A DNA stretch of 34,767 nucleotides from Moraxellaceae bacterium (GTDB taxonomy: Bacteria; Pseudomonadota; Gammaproteobacteria; Pseudomonadales; Moraxellaceae): positions 1 to 34,767 of the forward strand of contig JANYEL010000221.1 in NCBI GenBank assembly GCA_025363155.1, read 5' to 3'. The notes under the pieces were generated by a model, which was given only the letters and a program-made list of their open reading frames with translations, was not told the origin of the DNA and made no database searches. Position numbers and translations under genes: made by a program. Of this stretch, positions 8,226 to 17,656 are shown in pieces (the stretch's first letter is position 1; each line of letters opens with the position of its first letter).

Positions 8226-8255
8226 TGCTTTGAAGTCTTCCCCTTGATGGGGAAG
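8226..8255. repeat. Short palindromic repeat after nnrD, related to 32964-33063
   Basis: TGCTTTGAAGTCTTCCCCT (8226-8244) matches bases 32964-32982 at 18 of 19 positions. It contains the palindrome CTTCCCCTTGATGGGGAAG (8237-8255). It starts four bases after the nnrD stop codon, comparable to the other copy's position after prmB. No T tract follows. Confidence 0.6.
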
Positions 8256-8274
8256 GAGACAAGCATTAAGAAAA

Positions 8275-9750
8275 CTAAGGATTCGTAATTTTATCCATCA
8301 TCACATCTGCTGGCAATTTGTTAATAATTGCGCGTAAATGTTGATAGAATTCTTTTGATTCTTGATCTACGAGAATGTCAGCAGCAACTAATGGTCTTGC
8401 TAATGAAAGTCCTTCCAACGTTCGGCAGCGACTGAGCGCGACATAGGTTTGACCTGTCTCGAAAGCACCTTGACCGAGATTCAAGTGAACTTTTTCCAGT
8501 GTACGTCCTTGGCTTTTATGAATCGTCATTGCCCACGCCAGCACGAGTGGAAACTGTATAAAACTGCCTGTTTCAAAGCGTTCAAGTTCTTCGTCAATCA
8601 TTCCCCAGCGATATTGGTACTCAAGCCATTCATCACGTTCGACCTCGACTTTTTTAAGCGAACAGGACATTTTGACTGTAATTTTTTCTTCGCCCATTTT
8701 GACGACTGTACCGACAGAACCGTTGATCCAACGACGATTCATGTCGTTTTTGGTAAACATCACCTGAGCGCCAATTTTGAGCACCAGTTCCATCGGAGAG
8801 GGTAGACGATCTGCTTTGAATTGACCTGTGAGTTTGCCTTGGTAGGCTTTGACGGTTGCATCGAGTTTGTCGAGTTCACGCGTATTGCGACTTTCGACTT
8901 CGACGTTGCGTGGTGAAAGCCAGACAGCATCGATGGGTGGTGTATCGGTAATGGTGCAACCTTCATTCAACTGACGCAGTGATTCTTCAATATCAACGCG
9001 CTCTCTGATTTTAGTCAGGATGTTGACAAATTCTTGATCAGATTGACGAAAAGTCTTTTTTAGCTCAATGGCGTAATAGGGTGTATTGCGTAAGCAGCGT
9101 GCTTTAAAGAATTTTGCGGAGCCATATATGCGATCAAATAAGGGCTTCGATGCTTCGCTAACAACGGGCGGCAACTGAAACAGATCACCAACCATAATGA
9201 CTGTCATGCCGCCAAAGGCGCTATCGCCCTCACGATTTTGCCTAAGAAAGGCGCTCACGCCGTCCAATAGGTTTGCGGTCACCATGGATATTTCGTCAAT
9301 GATGAGCAGTTTGGCTTCTTTGATGTCGGTGCGGTGTGGTGCGTGTTTGATGTCTTTTTTGACAATCCACGCGGGGGGAAGTTGGCATAGGGAGTGAAGG
9401 GTTTTTCCTTCGATGTTAATCGCGGCCATTGCCGTGGGTGCGCTGAGTAGGGTTGTACCTTTGAATTGCTTCATCAGCCATTTAATAAAGGTACTTTTGC
9501 CTGTGCCTGCGCCACCCGTGACGAAAATCAGCGGGAATTTTTGCTCAACGAGTTTTTTGATGAGCAAGTATTCAGGGAGTACGTCGATGTTATTCAATTC
9601 AGCCGATTGTAGATGCTCACGAATCGGCATCGCACGATCTTTGCTATAGCTCAGCTCAAGACCATCGGTGGGGTCGCTGTCGATATTCATGATGCCATTA
9701 AAGACAAAGCCAGCTTCGGCAGTGAGTGCCATGAGTGAAAGTGGCTTCAT
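8275..9750 (-). CDS. Pif1/RecD2-like superfamily 1 DNA helicase
   Basis: Predicted ATP-dependent 5'-3' DNA helicase of 491 residues. Visible motifs are Walker A GGAGTGKST (79-87), Walker B LLIIDEIS (148-155), motif III VGDLFQLPPV (about 187-196), and near the C-terminus the RecD/Pif1 motifs TIHKSQG (about 409-415) and YVALSRCR (about 436-443). This layout matches the short bacterial Pif1-like proteins, which act on forked or structured DNA. The first 60 residues have no recognisable domain, and an internal ATG (residue 7) is possible. It lies 21 bases after rnt on the same strand, so it is probably the last gene of a pyrC-rnt-helicase operon. The cellular role of this copy is not evident. Confidence 0.88.
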   Translation of the reverse strand: MKPLSLMALTAEAGFVFNGIMNIDSDPTDGLELSYSKDRAMPIREHLQSAELNNIDVLPEYLLIKKLVEQKFPLIFVTGGAGTGKSTFIKWLMKQFKGTTLLSAPTAMAAINIEGKTLHSLCQLPPAWIVKKDIKHAPHRTDIKEAKLLIIDEISMVTANLLDGVSAFLRQNREGDSAFGGMTVIMVGDLFQLPPVVSEASKPLFDRIYGSAKFFKARCLRNTPYYAIELKKTFRQSDQEFVNILTKIRERVDIEESLRQLNEGCTITDTPPIDAVWLSPRNVEVESRNTRELDKLDATVKAYQGKLTGQFKADRLPSPMELVLKIGAQVMFTKNDMNRRWINGSVGTVVKMGEEKITVKMSCSLKKVEVERDEWLEYQYRWGMIDEELERFETGSFIQFPLVLAWAMTIHKSQGRTLEKVHLNLGQGAFETGQTYVALSRCRTLEGLSLARPLVAADILVDQESKEFYQHLRAIINKLPADVMMDKITNP

Positions 9751-9771
9751 CTTTGAGTTTGATCGGAATGA

Positions 9772-10470
9772 TTATTCAGAATCATTCTCGCTCTCGGAGG
9801 CTTCATCAACCTTTGCAATCTGCATTGCAGGCCAAGCGTTGACGATTTTACAAAACAACTCTGCTGTCTTTTGCGTGTCATATAGTGCTGCGTGAGCTTC
9901 GCCATTACTAAATGGAATGCCTGCCGCCTGACAGGCGCGGGCAAGAACAGTTTGACCATACGCAGCCGCTGCCAAAGTCACGGTATCAAACACCGAAAAA
10001 CTATGGAAAGGCGTTTGATTTTTGGTATGAGTCCGCGCAACCGCCGCTTGTAAAAAACCTAAATCGAAATGTGCGTTATGCCCAACTAATACGCAATGAT
10101 TACAGCCTTGTTCGCGGCGCGTTTTTTCCAGCGATTTAAAAATCCTTAGTAACGCAGGTTTCTCATCTTCCGCCATACGAAACGGGTTGTAAGGATCAAT
10201 CCCAATAAAATCGAGCGAACGCTGATCGAGCTTAGAACCTTCAAACGGTTTGATGTGTGCGTGTACCGCTTCGCCTAAAACCAGTTGACCATTTTCATCG
10301 AATAAAATTGGAATACAGGCAATTTCAAGGAGTGCGTTGCTTTTTGCATCCATACCGGCAGTTTCAACATCGACCACGACAGGTAAGAAACCACGAAAGC
10401 GTTGACCAATGATTGGACGAGCTGGCTTAGCTTCATTTGCAGCAGTATTTGTCACATTTACATCATTCAT
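9772..10470 (-). CDS. rnt: Ribonuclease T
   Basis: DEDDh-family 3'-5' exoribonuclease that trims tRNA CCA ends and matures 5S and 23S rRNA; it works as a cytoplasmic dimer. All catalytic residues are visible: Asp34 and Glu36 in VVDVETAGMD, Asp136 in GHNAHFDLGFL, and His193 and Asp198 in EAHAALYDT. At 232 residues it is slightly longer than the E. coli protein because of N- and C-terminal tails; the C-terminus is acidic (ESENDSE). Its ATG overlaps the pyrC stop by one base (TAATG), so translation is probably coupled to pyrC. Confidence 0.96.
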   Translation of the reverse strand: MNDVNVTNTAANEAKPARPIIGQRFRGFLPVVVDVETAGMDAKSNALLEIACIPILFDENGQLVLGEAVHAHIKPFEGSKLDQRSLDFIGIDPYNPFRMAEDEKPALLRIFKSLEKTRREQGCNHCVLVGHNAHFDLGFLQAAVARTHTKNQTPFHSFSVFDTVTLAAAAYGQTVLARACQAAGIPFSNGEAHAALYDTQKTAELFCKIVNAWPAMQIAKVDEASESENDSE

Positions 10471-11531
10471 TAACCGCGCTCACTTTGTACTGACCACGTC
10501 AGGGTTTCACCAGCGCGTAATGGCACAAGTTGTTGAGTTTCAAAATAAGGATAGAAATTTGGCACTTGAAGCGATTGCTTCACGAGTGTGATTTTTTGAG
10601 TATTACGCGGTAGACCATAAAAATCTGCGCCGTAGAAACTGGAAAATCCTTCAAGTTTATCCAAGGCATTCGCTTGTTCAAACGCTTCTGCGTACAGTTC
10701 AATCGCGATCGGCGCGGTGTAGCAACCGGCACAACCACAAGCATTTTCTTTTTTATCTTGTGCATGCGGCGCACTGTCAGTGCCTAAGAAAAATTGAGGA
10801 TTGCCGCTAGTTGCTGCTTGAATGAGTGCAGCTTGATGCGTTTGACGTTTTAGAATTGGCAAGCAATAGAAGTGGGGGCGAATACCACCAACCAACATGT
10901 GATTACGATTAAACAGTAAATGTTGCGGCGTAATGGTTGCGCCGACATTCGCGCTTTGCGCTTGAACGAAAGCAGCAGCATCAGCGGTGGTGATGTGTTC
11001 AAGCACCATGCGTAGGCGTGGGAAGCGCTTTAATAAAGGATCAAGCACATCATCAAGGAAACGTTTTTCACGATCAAAAATATCGACATCGCTGTGCGTC
11101 ACTTCACCATGCAGCAAGAATGGCACGCCATGTTCTTCCATTTGCGCGATGACATCATAAACTTTTGATAAATCACTCACACCTGAATGCGAATTGGTCG
11201 TTGCGCCAGCAGGGTAAAGTTTGACTGCTTGAACGAATTCAGATTGTTTAATCTTTGCAATTTCAGCAGGGTTGGTATGATCTGTCAGATACAGCGCCAT
11301 GCGTGGATCAAACTGTACGCCTTGCGGTACATGCGCCATGATGCGTGCGCGATATTCGTTTGCCTGATCAACTGTCGTAACAGGCGGAACAAGGTTTGGC
11401 ATACAGATCACACGATTAAAAACGCGTGCAATATCAGGTACTGTTCGTGCTAAAGCGAGTCCGTCGCGCAAATGAATATGCCAATCATCTGGCTGGGTAA
11501 TAGTAAGCGTCTGGGCTGCGGTAGTCGTCAC
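10470..11531 (-). CDS. pyrC: Dihydroorotase (type II)
   Basis: Third step of de novo pyrimidine synthesis, interconverting carbamoyl-aspartate and dihydroorotate at a binuclear zinc site. Ligands visible are His18 and His20 ([10 protein letters not shown]), the carboxylated Lys104 ([14 protein letters not shown]), His141 (FLLHGEVT), His179 (LEHITT) and catalytic Asp252 (LGTDSAPH). Length 353 is typical for the class II enzyme. It is the first gene of an operon with rnt and a Pif1-like helicase. Upstream lies a 233-base region shared with the divergent diguanylate cyclase gene. Confidence 0.97.
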   Translation of the reverse strand: MTTTAAQTLTITQPDDWHIHLRDGLALARTVPDIARVFNRVICMPNLVPPVTTVDQANEYRARIMAHVPQGVQFDPRMALYLTDHTNPAEIAKIKQSEFVQAVKLYPAGATTNSHSGVSDLSKVYDVIAQMEEHGVPFLLHGEVTHSDVDIFDREKRFLDDVLDPLLKRFPRLRMVLEHITTADAAAFVQAQSANVGATITPQHLLFNRNHMLVGGIRPHFYCLPILKRQTHQAALIQAATSGNPQFFLGTDSAPHAQDKKENACGCAGCYTAPIAIELYAEAFEQANALDKLEGFSSFYGADFYGLPRNTQKITLVKQSLQVPNFYPYFETQQLVPLRAGETLTWSVQSERG

Positions 11532-11764
11532 GATATCAATACTCTAAAAACAATCGGTAAATGATAGTCGAAATAGCAATCCAAAACACTGCAAAATCGT
11601 ATGGCAATCTTTTACTGTAATGCTCTCGATCTTTAAGTTAACTGTATATATGGTGCATGGTAGTGCTTAGATATCTATCAGATATCGAAAATTTTTGTTA
11701 TGGTACGAGAGTACGCACGAAGCGAATTATCTTTTTTAATTAAGATTAATATTCAGAGACGGAC

Positions 11765-13051
11765 TTGAGCAAAAAACAGATCGTACCGCCTATATTACAA
11801 GAAGATGCGCTGATCCGTGGGATATTGGCTGAGCGCCGTATCCTTTTGCGTCGCTTTCAACCAGATATGGAGTCGATGTTCTGGGGTAGCCTAGCGGAAC
11901 GCACCTCAAATTTGATCAATGGTATCGTCATCCCTGCAACGATTGCTTATATTATCTTGGGTTTAGTGAGTTTTCCGGTCGTTTATTTTCTGAGCTGGGA
12001 TTCTTTTCGCACGCATGAATTGTATAACCTCGCCTATATTTATGGCATGGGCATTCTGTGTTTGAGTTCATTACCCATTTTATTAAAAAAATCATTTTCA
12101 GTAAAAAATTTCTACATTATTGTGGGCTTTGTTTCCTTTCTGGGTGTTCTGTCTACATCCTATTTTTCTTTACAGTTTAAAACGCCGCTCGTTGCGCAAA
12201 TTGCAACTTATGATGTTATTTTAGTTTATATTTTAATTTATTTTGTGACGGGAATGAAGCCGAAGTTTGTCTTGCTCATTGGCGGGATAGCGGGGCTTTT
12301 GTCGATGTTGATCGCCTATTTGCAGACAGTCAATTATGATTTTGTCTGGTATTCCAATGAGGAAATCACACGGTACTTTTATTATTTAGGACTCATTAAT
12401 TTTATTGGCTTCATTGTTGCTCATGCCAATATCGCAAAAGAACGCGAGAATTTTCTACAAGCGCGACTGCTTTCATTAGATAAAGCGGAAGCTGAGCGCA
12501 TGGGTAGAGAGCTTGAGCGTTTGTCACGTGAAGATCCGATGACAGGACTTGCGAATCGCCGTTTCTTTAATGAAAGAATGGATGATGAGTGGGAGCGTGC
12601 ACAGCGTTCAGGTGAGCCAATATCGTTAATTTTTATTGATATCGATCATTTCAAGTTATATAACGACTGCTATGGGCATCTCAAAGGCGATGACACGCTT
12701 ATTGCGGTCGCGCATACGTTGCAGCACATTTTATCACGGAGTACTGATGTTGCCTCGCGCTATGGTGGTGAAGAGTTTGTTGTGCTTTTACCAAATACGC
12801 CAATTGCCGGTGCGCGGGCTGTTGCAGAGCGCATATTAGCCGCAGTGGATGCGCTGGATATTGAACACAAAAAATCAAAAACTGAAAAATTCGTCACCGT
12901 CAGCATTGGCGTATCTACCTATGCGATTACCGATGAGGAAATCACTATTGCACAGTTGATTCATCAAGCGGATGAGGCAGTTTATAAAGCGAAAATCTCA
13001 GGTCGCCATCGAATTCGCGAATATCATTTGATGAAGCCTGAAACCGCTTAG
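11765..13051 (+). CDS. Membrane-bound diguanylate cyclase (GGDEF)
   Basis: Makes the second messenger c-di-GMP from two GTP. The N-terminal part has about six membrane helices between residues 50 and 222. A short basic/helical linker follows, then a GGDEF domain from about 250 with DPMTGLANRR, IDIDHFK, and the active-site loop GGEEF at 334-338. An allosteric I-site RxxD (RSTD, 325-328) lies exactly five residues before GGEEF, so product inhibition is expected. No EAL domain is present. The start is a TTG at 11765 after AGAGACGG; the next ATG, at residue 35, would still keep the membrane part. It is a single gene, divergent from pyrC. The sensed signal is unknown. Confidence 0.92.
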   Translation: MSKKQIVPPILQEDALIRGILAERRILLRRFQPDMESMFWGSLAERTSNLINGIVIPATIAYIILGLVSFPVVYFLSWDSFRTHELYNLAYIYGMGILCLSSLPILLKKSFSVKNFYIIVGFVSFLGVLSTSYFSLQFKTPLVAQIATYDVILVYILIYFVTGMKPKFVLLIGGIAGLLSMLIAYLQTVNYDFVWYSNEEITRYFYYLGLINFIGFIVAHANIAKERENFLQARLLSLDKAEAERMGRELERLSREDPMTGLANRRFFNERMDDEWERAQRSGEPISLIFIDIDHFKLYNDCYGHLKGDDTLIAVAHTLQHILSRSTDVASRYGGEEFVVLLPNTPIAGARAVAERILAAVDALDIEHKKSKTEKFVTVSIGVSTYAITDEEITIAQLIHQADEAVYKAKISGRHRIREYHLMKPETA

Positions 13052-13247
13052 ATTTTATTTCCTAGATTGAATTTTTATCTTTTTGAATATTGCATTCGCA
13101 GCATTGAAGTTGCTGCGTCATAGATTGCTTTCATGTAGAATGTCGCCACTTAAGAGTGCTTCTATTTTAGAGTGCCCCCACTTTCGATATTTTTTGTTTT
13201 ACTCTCTGTTTTATTCCTTTTAGTTTAATTTGCACTGGACAACATTC

Positions 13248-14468
13248 ATGGCGGAAAAGCGTAAAGTTGTACTTGCCTACTCAGGCGGTCTAGATACCTC
13301 GGTCATTTTGACGTGGCTTCAAGAGAAATATGATGCTGAAGTCATTACCTTCACTGCTGATATTGGTCAGGGTGAAGAAGTTGAACCAGCACGCGCAAAA
13401 GCACAGCAAATGGGCGTTAAATCAATTCATATTGAAGATTTACGTGAAGAGTTTGCACGTGATTATGTGTTCCCAATGTTCCGTGCCAATGCAATTTATG
13501 AAGGCGAGTATTTACTCGGTACTTCAATTGCGCGTCCATTGATTGCTAAACGTTTGGTCGAACTTGCCAAAGAACATGGCGCTGAATACATCAGCCATGG
13601 CGCAACAGGTAAGGGTAATGATCAAGTGCGCTTTGAGCTGGGTGCATTTGCATTGGCTCCGAATTTAAAAACTATCGCACCTTGGCGCGAGTGGGATTTG
13701 ACTTCACGTGAAACGCTAATGGAATATGCGAAAGAACGCGGTATTCCAATTGATTACGCGAAAGCAGGTAAGAAATCTCCATATTCAATGGATGCGAACT
13801 TGCTGCATATTTCTTATGAAGGCGGCGGCTTGGAAGACCCAGATTGGGAGCCAGAAGAAGATATTTGGCGCTGGACTGTTAGCCCAGAAAAAGCACCAGA
13901 TACACCGCAATACGTTGAACTCAGCTACAAAGCGGGTGATATCGTCGCAATCGATGGCGTAGCAATGACGCCAGCCGAAGTGATGGTTAAGCTGAATGAG
14001 CTTGGTGGCAAGCATGGTATTGGTCGTTTAGATTTGGTCGAAAACCGTTATGTGGGCATGAAGTCACGCGGTTGCTATGAAACACCAGCGGGTACCATTA
14101 TGCTGCGTGCGCATCGCGCGATTGAATCCATTACGCTGGATCGTGAAGTCGCGCATCTGAAAGATGAGCTGATGCCACGTTACGCAAGCCTTGTGTACAA
14201 CGGTTACTGGTGGAGCCCTGAACGCAAAATGCTTCAGGTCATGATTGATGAGTCACAAGCGCCAGTAAACGGTGTTGTACGCGTCAAATTGTATAAAGGT
14301 AATGTGATCGTTGCGGGTCGTAAATCGGATGACACGTTGTTTGATGCAAACATCGCAACGTTCGAAGATGATCGCGGTGCATACAATCAGAAAGATGCAG
14401 AAGGCTTTATTCGCCTGAATGGTCTACGTTTGCGTATTGCTGCTAGCAAAGGTCGCAAGATGGACTAA
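13248..14468 (+). CDS. argG: Argininosuccinate synthase
   Basis: Penultimate step of arginine synthesis, joining citrulline and aspartate with ATP hydrolysis. The N-terminal PP-loop reads [10 protein letters not shown] (residues 10-19), followed by the family signature [14 protein letters not shown] and [15 protein letters not shown]. The frame is open upstream to a TTG at 13230, but the ATG at 13248 ([14 protein letters not shown]) gives the standard N-terminus and 406 residues. The Shine-Dalgarno is weak. The gene is followed at once by a strong terminator, so it stands alone. Confidence 0.97.
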   Translation: MAEKRKVVLAYSGGLDTSVILTWLQEKYDAEVITFTADIGQGEEVEPARAKAQQMGVKSIHIEDLREEFARDYVFPMFRANAIYEGEYLLGTSIARPLIAKRLVELAKEHGAEYISHGATGKGNDQVRFELGAFALAPNLKTIAPWREWDLTSRETLMEYAKERGIPIDYAKAGKKSPYSMDANLLHISYEGGGLEDPDWEPEEDIWRWTVSPEKAPDTPQYVELSYKAGDIVAIDGVAMTPAEVMVKLNELGGKHGIGRLDLVENRYVGMKSRGCYETPAGTIMLRAHRAIESITLDREVAHLKDELMPRYASLVYNGYWWSPERKMLQVMIDESQAPVNGVVRVKLYKGNVIVAGRKSDDTLFDANIATFEDDRGAYNQKDAEGFIRLNGLRLRIAASKGRKMD

Positions 14469-14482
14469 GCGGTACTGTAAAG

Positions 14483-14513
14483 AAAAAAGCGAACCTCATG
14501 GTTCGCTTTTTTT
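14483..14513 (+). terminator. Intrinsic terminator of argG
   Basis: The stem GCGAACC/GGTTCGC with a 4-base loop is flanked by an A run and followed by seven T. It starts 15 bases after the argG stop and probably also serves the convergent gene that ends at 14530. Confidence 0.92.
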
Positions 14514-14529
14514 ATGAAAGTTTAAAACG

Positions 14530-14775
14530 TCACGCTCGTTTAATGAGTCGTAATATAAAGATGAGGATGATTGCACCAATGGTTGCGACGATGATGCTTC
14601 CGATCATGCCTCCACCAGAGGAGACGCCAAGTTTTGTGAAAAGCACACCGCCGAGCAGTGCGCCGAGCACACCAACTACCATATCGCCGATGACACCAAA
14701 GCCACCGCCTTTGACCAGCATGCCAGCCAACCAACCTGCAATCAAACCAATAAGTAAGAACCAGAGTAAGCCCAT
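14530..14775 (-). CDS. GlsB/YeaQ/YmgE-family stress membrane protein
   Basis: Small inner-membrane protein of 81 residues made almost entirely of three hydrophobic Gly-rich helices (LLWFLLIGLIAGWLAG; GVIGDMVVGVLGALLGGVLF; MIGSIIVATIGAIILIFILRLI). This is the typical length and pattern of the transglycosylase-associated / GlsB family, linked in other bacteria to general stress responses, with no defined biochemical activity. A strong Shine-Dalgarno AAGGAAG precedes the ATG. It is convergent with argG, sharing the terminator region. Confidence 0.9.
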   Translation of the reverse strand: MGLLWFLLIGLIAGWLAGMLVKGGGFGVIGDMVVGVLGALLGGVLFTKLGVSSGGGMIGSIIVATIGAIILIFILRLIKRA

Positions 14776-14922
14776 AATATTCTTCCTTTTATTCGTTGTG
14801 ATGAGTATCAGTTCAACTGATTCATCAATATGCTTAAAGTCTTACAAAACCATCATGAGTTGATTTTGTTTGAATGAACAGCAGGGTTCTGGGCGATTTC
14901 AGTAACAACGCGTGAGTCATGT

Positions 14923-14948
14923 AAGCTTCTCTCGATCAAGAGAAGCTT
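14923..14948 (-). terminator. Hairpin downstream of aldehyde dehydrogenase gene
   Basis: Perfect 10-base arms AAGCTTCTCT and AGAGAAGCTT with a 6-base loop start 12 bases after the dehydrogenase stop codon. The position suggests a terminator, but there is no T tract, so a 3'-end protecting hairpin is equally possible. Confidence 0.5.
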
Positions 14949-14959
14949 TACCGATTTTA

Positions 14960-16405
14960 TTAAACCGTCTTAATAAATAGTGCAATTAGTTTGCGAGTGA
15001 GGTTGGTGTACGGAGGGTAGAACATTTTTGCCAGAATCAGCCAACTGCGTACAACGCCACGCTCATGAGAGAAAGCGAGGAAGCCGTGATAGCCGTGACC
15101 GCTACCGATGCCTGAGTTATTCACGCCGCCAAACGGTAAGTTACCATGCAAAAACTGCACAACACTGTGATTGATACATGCACCGCCTGATGTGGTTTGC
15201 TGCATGACCTTCTGGATATTGTCTTTATTGCGACTCCATACATAGAGTGCTAATGGTTTTGGGTCAGCATTGATACTCGCAATCACTTGATCAAGGTTGG
15301 TGAAGCTAATGATTGGTAACAGTGGGCCAAAGATTTCCTCACGCATAATTTCGGCATCTTCTGGAATACCATCCAATAGTGTCGGTGCAATAAAGCGTTT
15401 ACTTTCATCAAATTGACCTCCCGTAATCACGCGTGCACCGCGAGATGTGGCGTCGTCCAATAATCCTTTAAGACGTGCAACATGGCGTGGGTTCACGATA
15501 CGTGCGAGATCTGGACTATCAATTTTTTGTGAATCTTTGCCATAAATGCTATCAAGTGCATCAACACAATGCTTAATAAACGCATCTTTCACTGCGGCAT
15601 GGACATAGATGTGGTCGGGGGCAATACAAGTCTGACCATTATTGGTGAATTTTGCCCACAGTGTATTTTTAGCTGCCAGCTCTAAATCTGCTGATTCATC
15701 AATGATCGTAGGCGATTTGCCGCCTAACTCTAGTGTCACGCTGGTGAGGTTTTTTGCTGCTGCTGCCATGACAACTTTGCCAATTGCAGGTGAGCCTGTA
15801 AAGAAAATATGGTCAAACGGCAATTCCAGCAATGTTTGTGCAGTCGAAGCATCGCCTTCAAACAGTGCAACTTCAGATTCATCAAACGATTCGCGAACGA
15901 TTGTGGCGATCATTGCAGATAAATGCGGTGTCATTTCTGAGGTTTTAATGATGGCAGTATTACCTGCTGCGATTGCTGAAACCAGAGGGCCAAGCGTCAG
16001 ATTGACGGGGTAATTCCACGGCGAAATAATCAAAATACGTCCTTTCGGTTCGTATTGTGTATAGCCAAATGTTCCGATCATCATCCGCGATGGCCAGACT
16101 TTATTGGGTTTCATCCAACCTTTTAACTTGCGAATAGCTTCATTGGCTTCCGCGATGACAGGCAGAATTTCGGTGAGTTCAACTTCAGCCGCAGGCTTAC
16201 CGAAGTCTGCAAAACCTGCTGCAATGACATCTTCCGAGTGGGCGAGGAGAACCGCTTTCAGTTTTTTAATTTTAGCAATGCGTTCAGCGGCAGCGGATTG
16301 ACGCAGTTGAATTGCGGTTGTTGCATGTGCTGAGAATGTACGCTGAATTGCTGATGGCTCTGCGCTGTGTAGTGGGGCAGTTGGAGAAATTATTGAGGTG
16401 TTCAT
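14960..16405 (-). CDS. Aldehyde dehydrogenase, coniferyl-aldehyde type
   Basis: NAD(P)+-dependent oxidation of an aldehyde to the acid. Catalytic residues are in place: Asn131 (ISPWNYPV), Glu226 (LELGGKSP) and nucleophile Cys260 (NNGQTCIAP). The 481-residue length and the C-terminal HGYHGFLAFSHERGVV followed by a hydrophobic tail fit the coniferyl-aldehyde / class 3 branch, which also acts on medium- and long-chain fatty aldehydes. The frame opens earlier at 16486, but the ATG at 16405 (MNTSIISP) has AAGGAT seven bases upstream and is chosen. The C-terminal amphipathic and hydrophobic segment could tether it to the membrane. The natural substrate cannot be told from sequence. Confidence 0.88.
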   Translation of the reverse strand: MNTSIISPTAPLHSAEPSAIQRTFSAHATTAIQLRQSAAAERIAKIKKLKAVLLAHSEDVIAAGFADFGKPAAEVELTEILPVIAEANEAIRKLKGWMKPNKVWPSRMMIGTFGYTQYEPKGRILIISPWNYPVNLTLGPLVSAIAAGNTAIIKTSEMTPHLSAMIATIVRESFDESEVALFEGDASTAQTLLELPFDHIFFTGSPAIGKVVMAAAAKNLTSVTLELGGKSPTIIDESADLELAAKNTLWAKFTNNGQTCIAPDHIYVHAAVKDAFIKHCVDALDSIYGKDSQKIDSPDLARIVNPRHVARLKGLLDDATSRGARVITGGQFDESKRFIAPTLLDGIPEDAEIMREEIFGPLLPIISFTNLDQVIASINADPKPLALYVWSRNKDNIQKVMQQTTSGGACINHSVVQFLHGNLPFGGVNNSGIGSGHGYHGFLAFSHERGVVRSWLILAKMFYPPYTNLTRKLIALFIKTV

Positions 16406-16627
16406 TTGGCTATCCTTCTGCCGATGTGAATGATGATGTGTTGAGTATAGCTTTATTCTATTGATGATAAGGCTGTTGTTACTCAAATTTCAAACGTGAT
16501 TTGCACAATAATCTACATCGGACACCTGCCTTAGAAATACTTTTTGCCGTATGATCTGTGTATGAGTGCACGAAAACTTTAGAGTTATAAAGCGTTGCAC
16601 GTGAATGGTTTGGAAATGGTAGGTGAT

Positions 16628-17656
16628 ATGCGAGTAATAGAAAGAGCGCGGTTAGATCAATTAAATACATTGCGCTTACCGTGTGTCGCACGTTTTGTGG
16701 CGGAGGTAAGTTCAGTTGACGGTTTAGCTGCAATTTTAACGTCTGTGACTGCAAAACGTTTTCCTCGTTTAGTGTTAGGCGGTGGCAGTAATTTGTTGTT
16801 GCCTGAAGTCTTAGATGCGTTAGTCATTCGTCCAATGTTACGCGGTATTCGCCTGATCAAAACTGAAGGTGATCAAGTCATTATTGAAGCGATGGCAGGC
16901 GAGCAGTGGCATGAGTTTGTGATGTCGACACTTGCCAGTGGTTGGTATGGCTTAGAAAATCTCGCGTTAATTCCTGGCACAGTAGGTGCGGCGCCTGTGC
17001 AGAACATTGGTGCTTATGGGGTTGAGCTTGTTGATCGCCTGCATTCGGTACAAGTGATGGATCGTGCGGGAAAATTACACGAATTCAAACCCGATCAATG
17101 TCAGTTTTCTTACCGAGACAGTATTTTTAAACAACGCGATGGCGAATGGGTCATCGTGTCAGTTCGTTTTGCACTTACCCTGACACCAAAGTTAGTCTTG
17201 GGCTATGGCGATGTGGTGAAAGCTGCAGGAACGCATCCCACTCCATTGTCAGTTGCCAATGTGATTTGTCAGATTCGTAGTCAAAAATTACCCGATCCTG
17301 CAAAGATTGCGAATGCGGGGAGTTTCTTTAAAAATCCATGTGTTGCACCCGCTGATTATCAGCGTTTAAAAGCATTACATCCAAATATTGCGGGCTACCC
17401 ACAAGCCGATGGACAAATTAAATTAGCGGCAGGTTGGCTTATTGAGCAATCAGGCTGGCGTGGACGTCGCTTAGATAATCCATCTGGGAAAGTCGGCATG
17501 TATGAAAAACAAGCTTTGGTGTTGGTGAACTATGGTGGCGGCACAGCGCGTGATGTTTTGGAGTTATCTGAGGCGGTGCAAGCGGATGTATGGTCAGGCT
17601 TTGCGGTCAAATTAGAGCGTGAACCCGTGTGTCCGAGTGGTGCAAGCTATGGTTAA
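16628..17656 (+). CDS. murB: UDP-N-acetylenolpyruvoylglucosamine reductase
   Basis: FAD enzyme that reduces UDP-GlcNAc-enolpyruvate to UDP-MurNAc in peptidoglycan synthesis. Seen are the FAD-binding LVLGGGSNLLL (49-58), GTVGAAPVQNIGAYG (117-131), YRDSIFK with the catalytic Arg163, and GSFFKNP with the proton-donor Ser232; the C-terminal KLERE supplies the catalytic Glu330. It is type I (E. coli-like). The frame opens at a TTG at 16595; in-frame ATGs lie at 16616 and 16628, and the latter, after AGGTGAT, is preferred though not certain. Its last eight bases overlap the start of the next gene, which implies a two-gene operon. Confidence 0.94.
   Translation: MRVIERARLDQLNTLRLPCVARFVAEVSSVDGLAAILTSVTAKRFPRLVLGGGSNLLLPEVLDALVIRPMLRGIRLIKTEGDQVIIEAMAGEQWHEFVMSTLASGWYGLENLALIPGTVGAAPVQNIGAYGVELVDRLHSVQVMDRAGKLHEFKPDQCQFSYRDSIFKQRDGEWVIVSVRFALTLTPKLVLGYGDVVKAAGTHPTPLSVANVICQIRSQKLPDPAKIANAGSFFKNPCVAPADYQRLKALHPNIAGYPQADGQIKLAAGWLIEQSGWRGRRLDNPSGKVGMYEKQALVLVNYGGGTARDVLELSEAVQADVWSGFAVKLEREPVCPSGASYG

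Noticed and set aside
13052-13247. Promoter or arginine-responsive operator before argG
   Set aside because: TAGAAT-like -10 hexamers occur, but no -35 at suitable spacing and no convincing operator dyad.
15642-16013. Plus-strand open frame of 123 codons
   Set aside because: It is antisense to the aldehyde dehydrogenase catalytic region; Ser/Ala-rich shadow.
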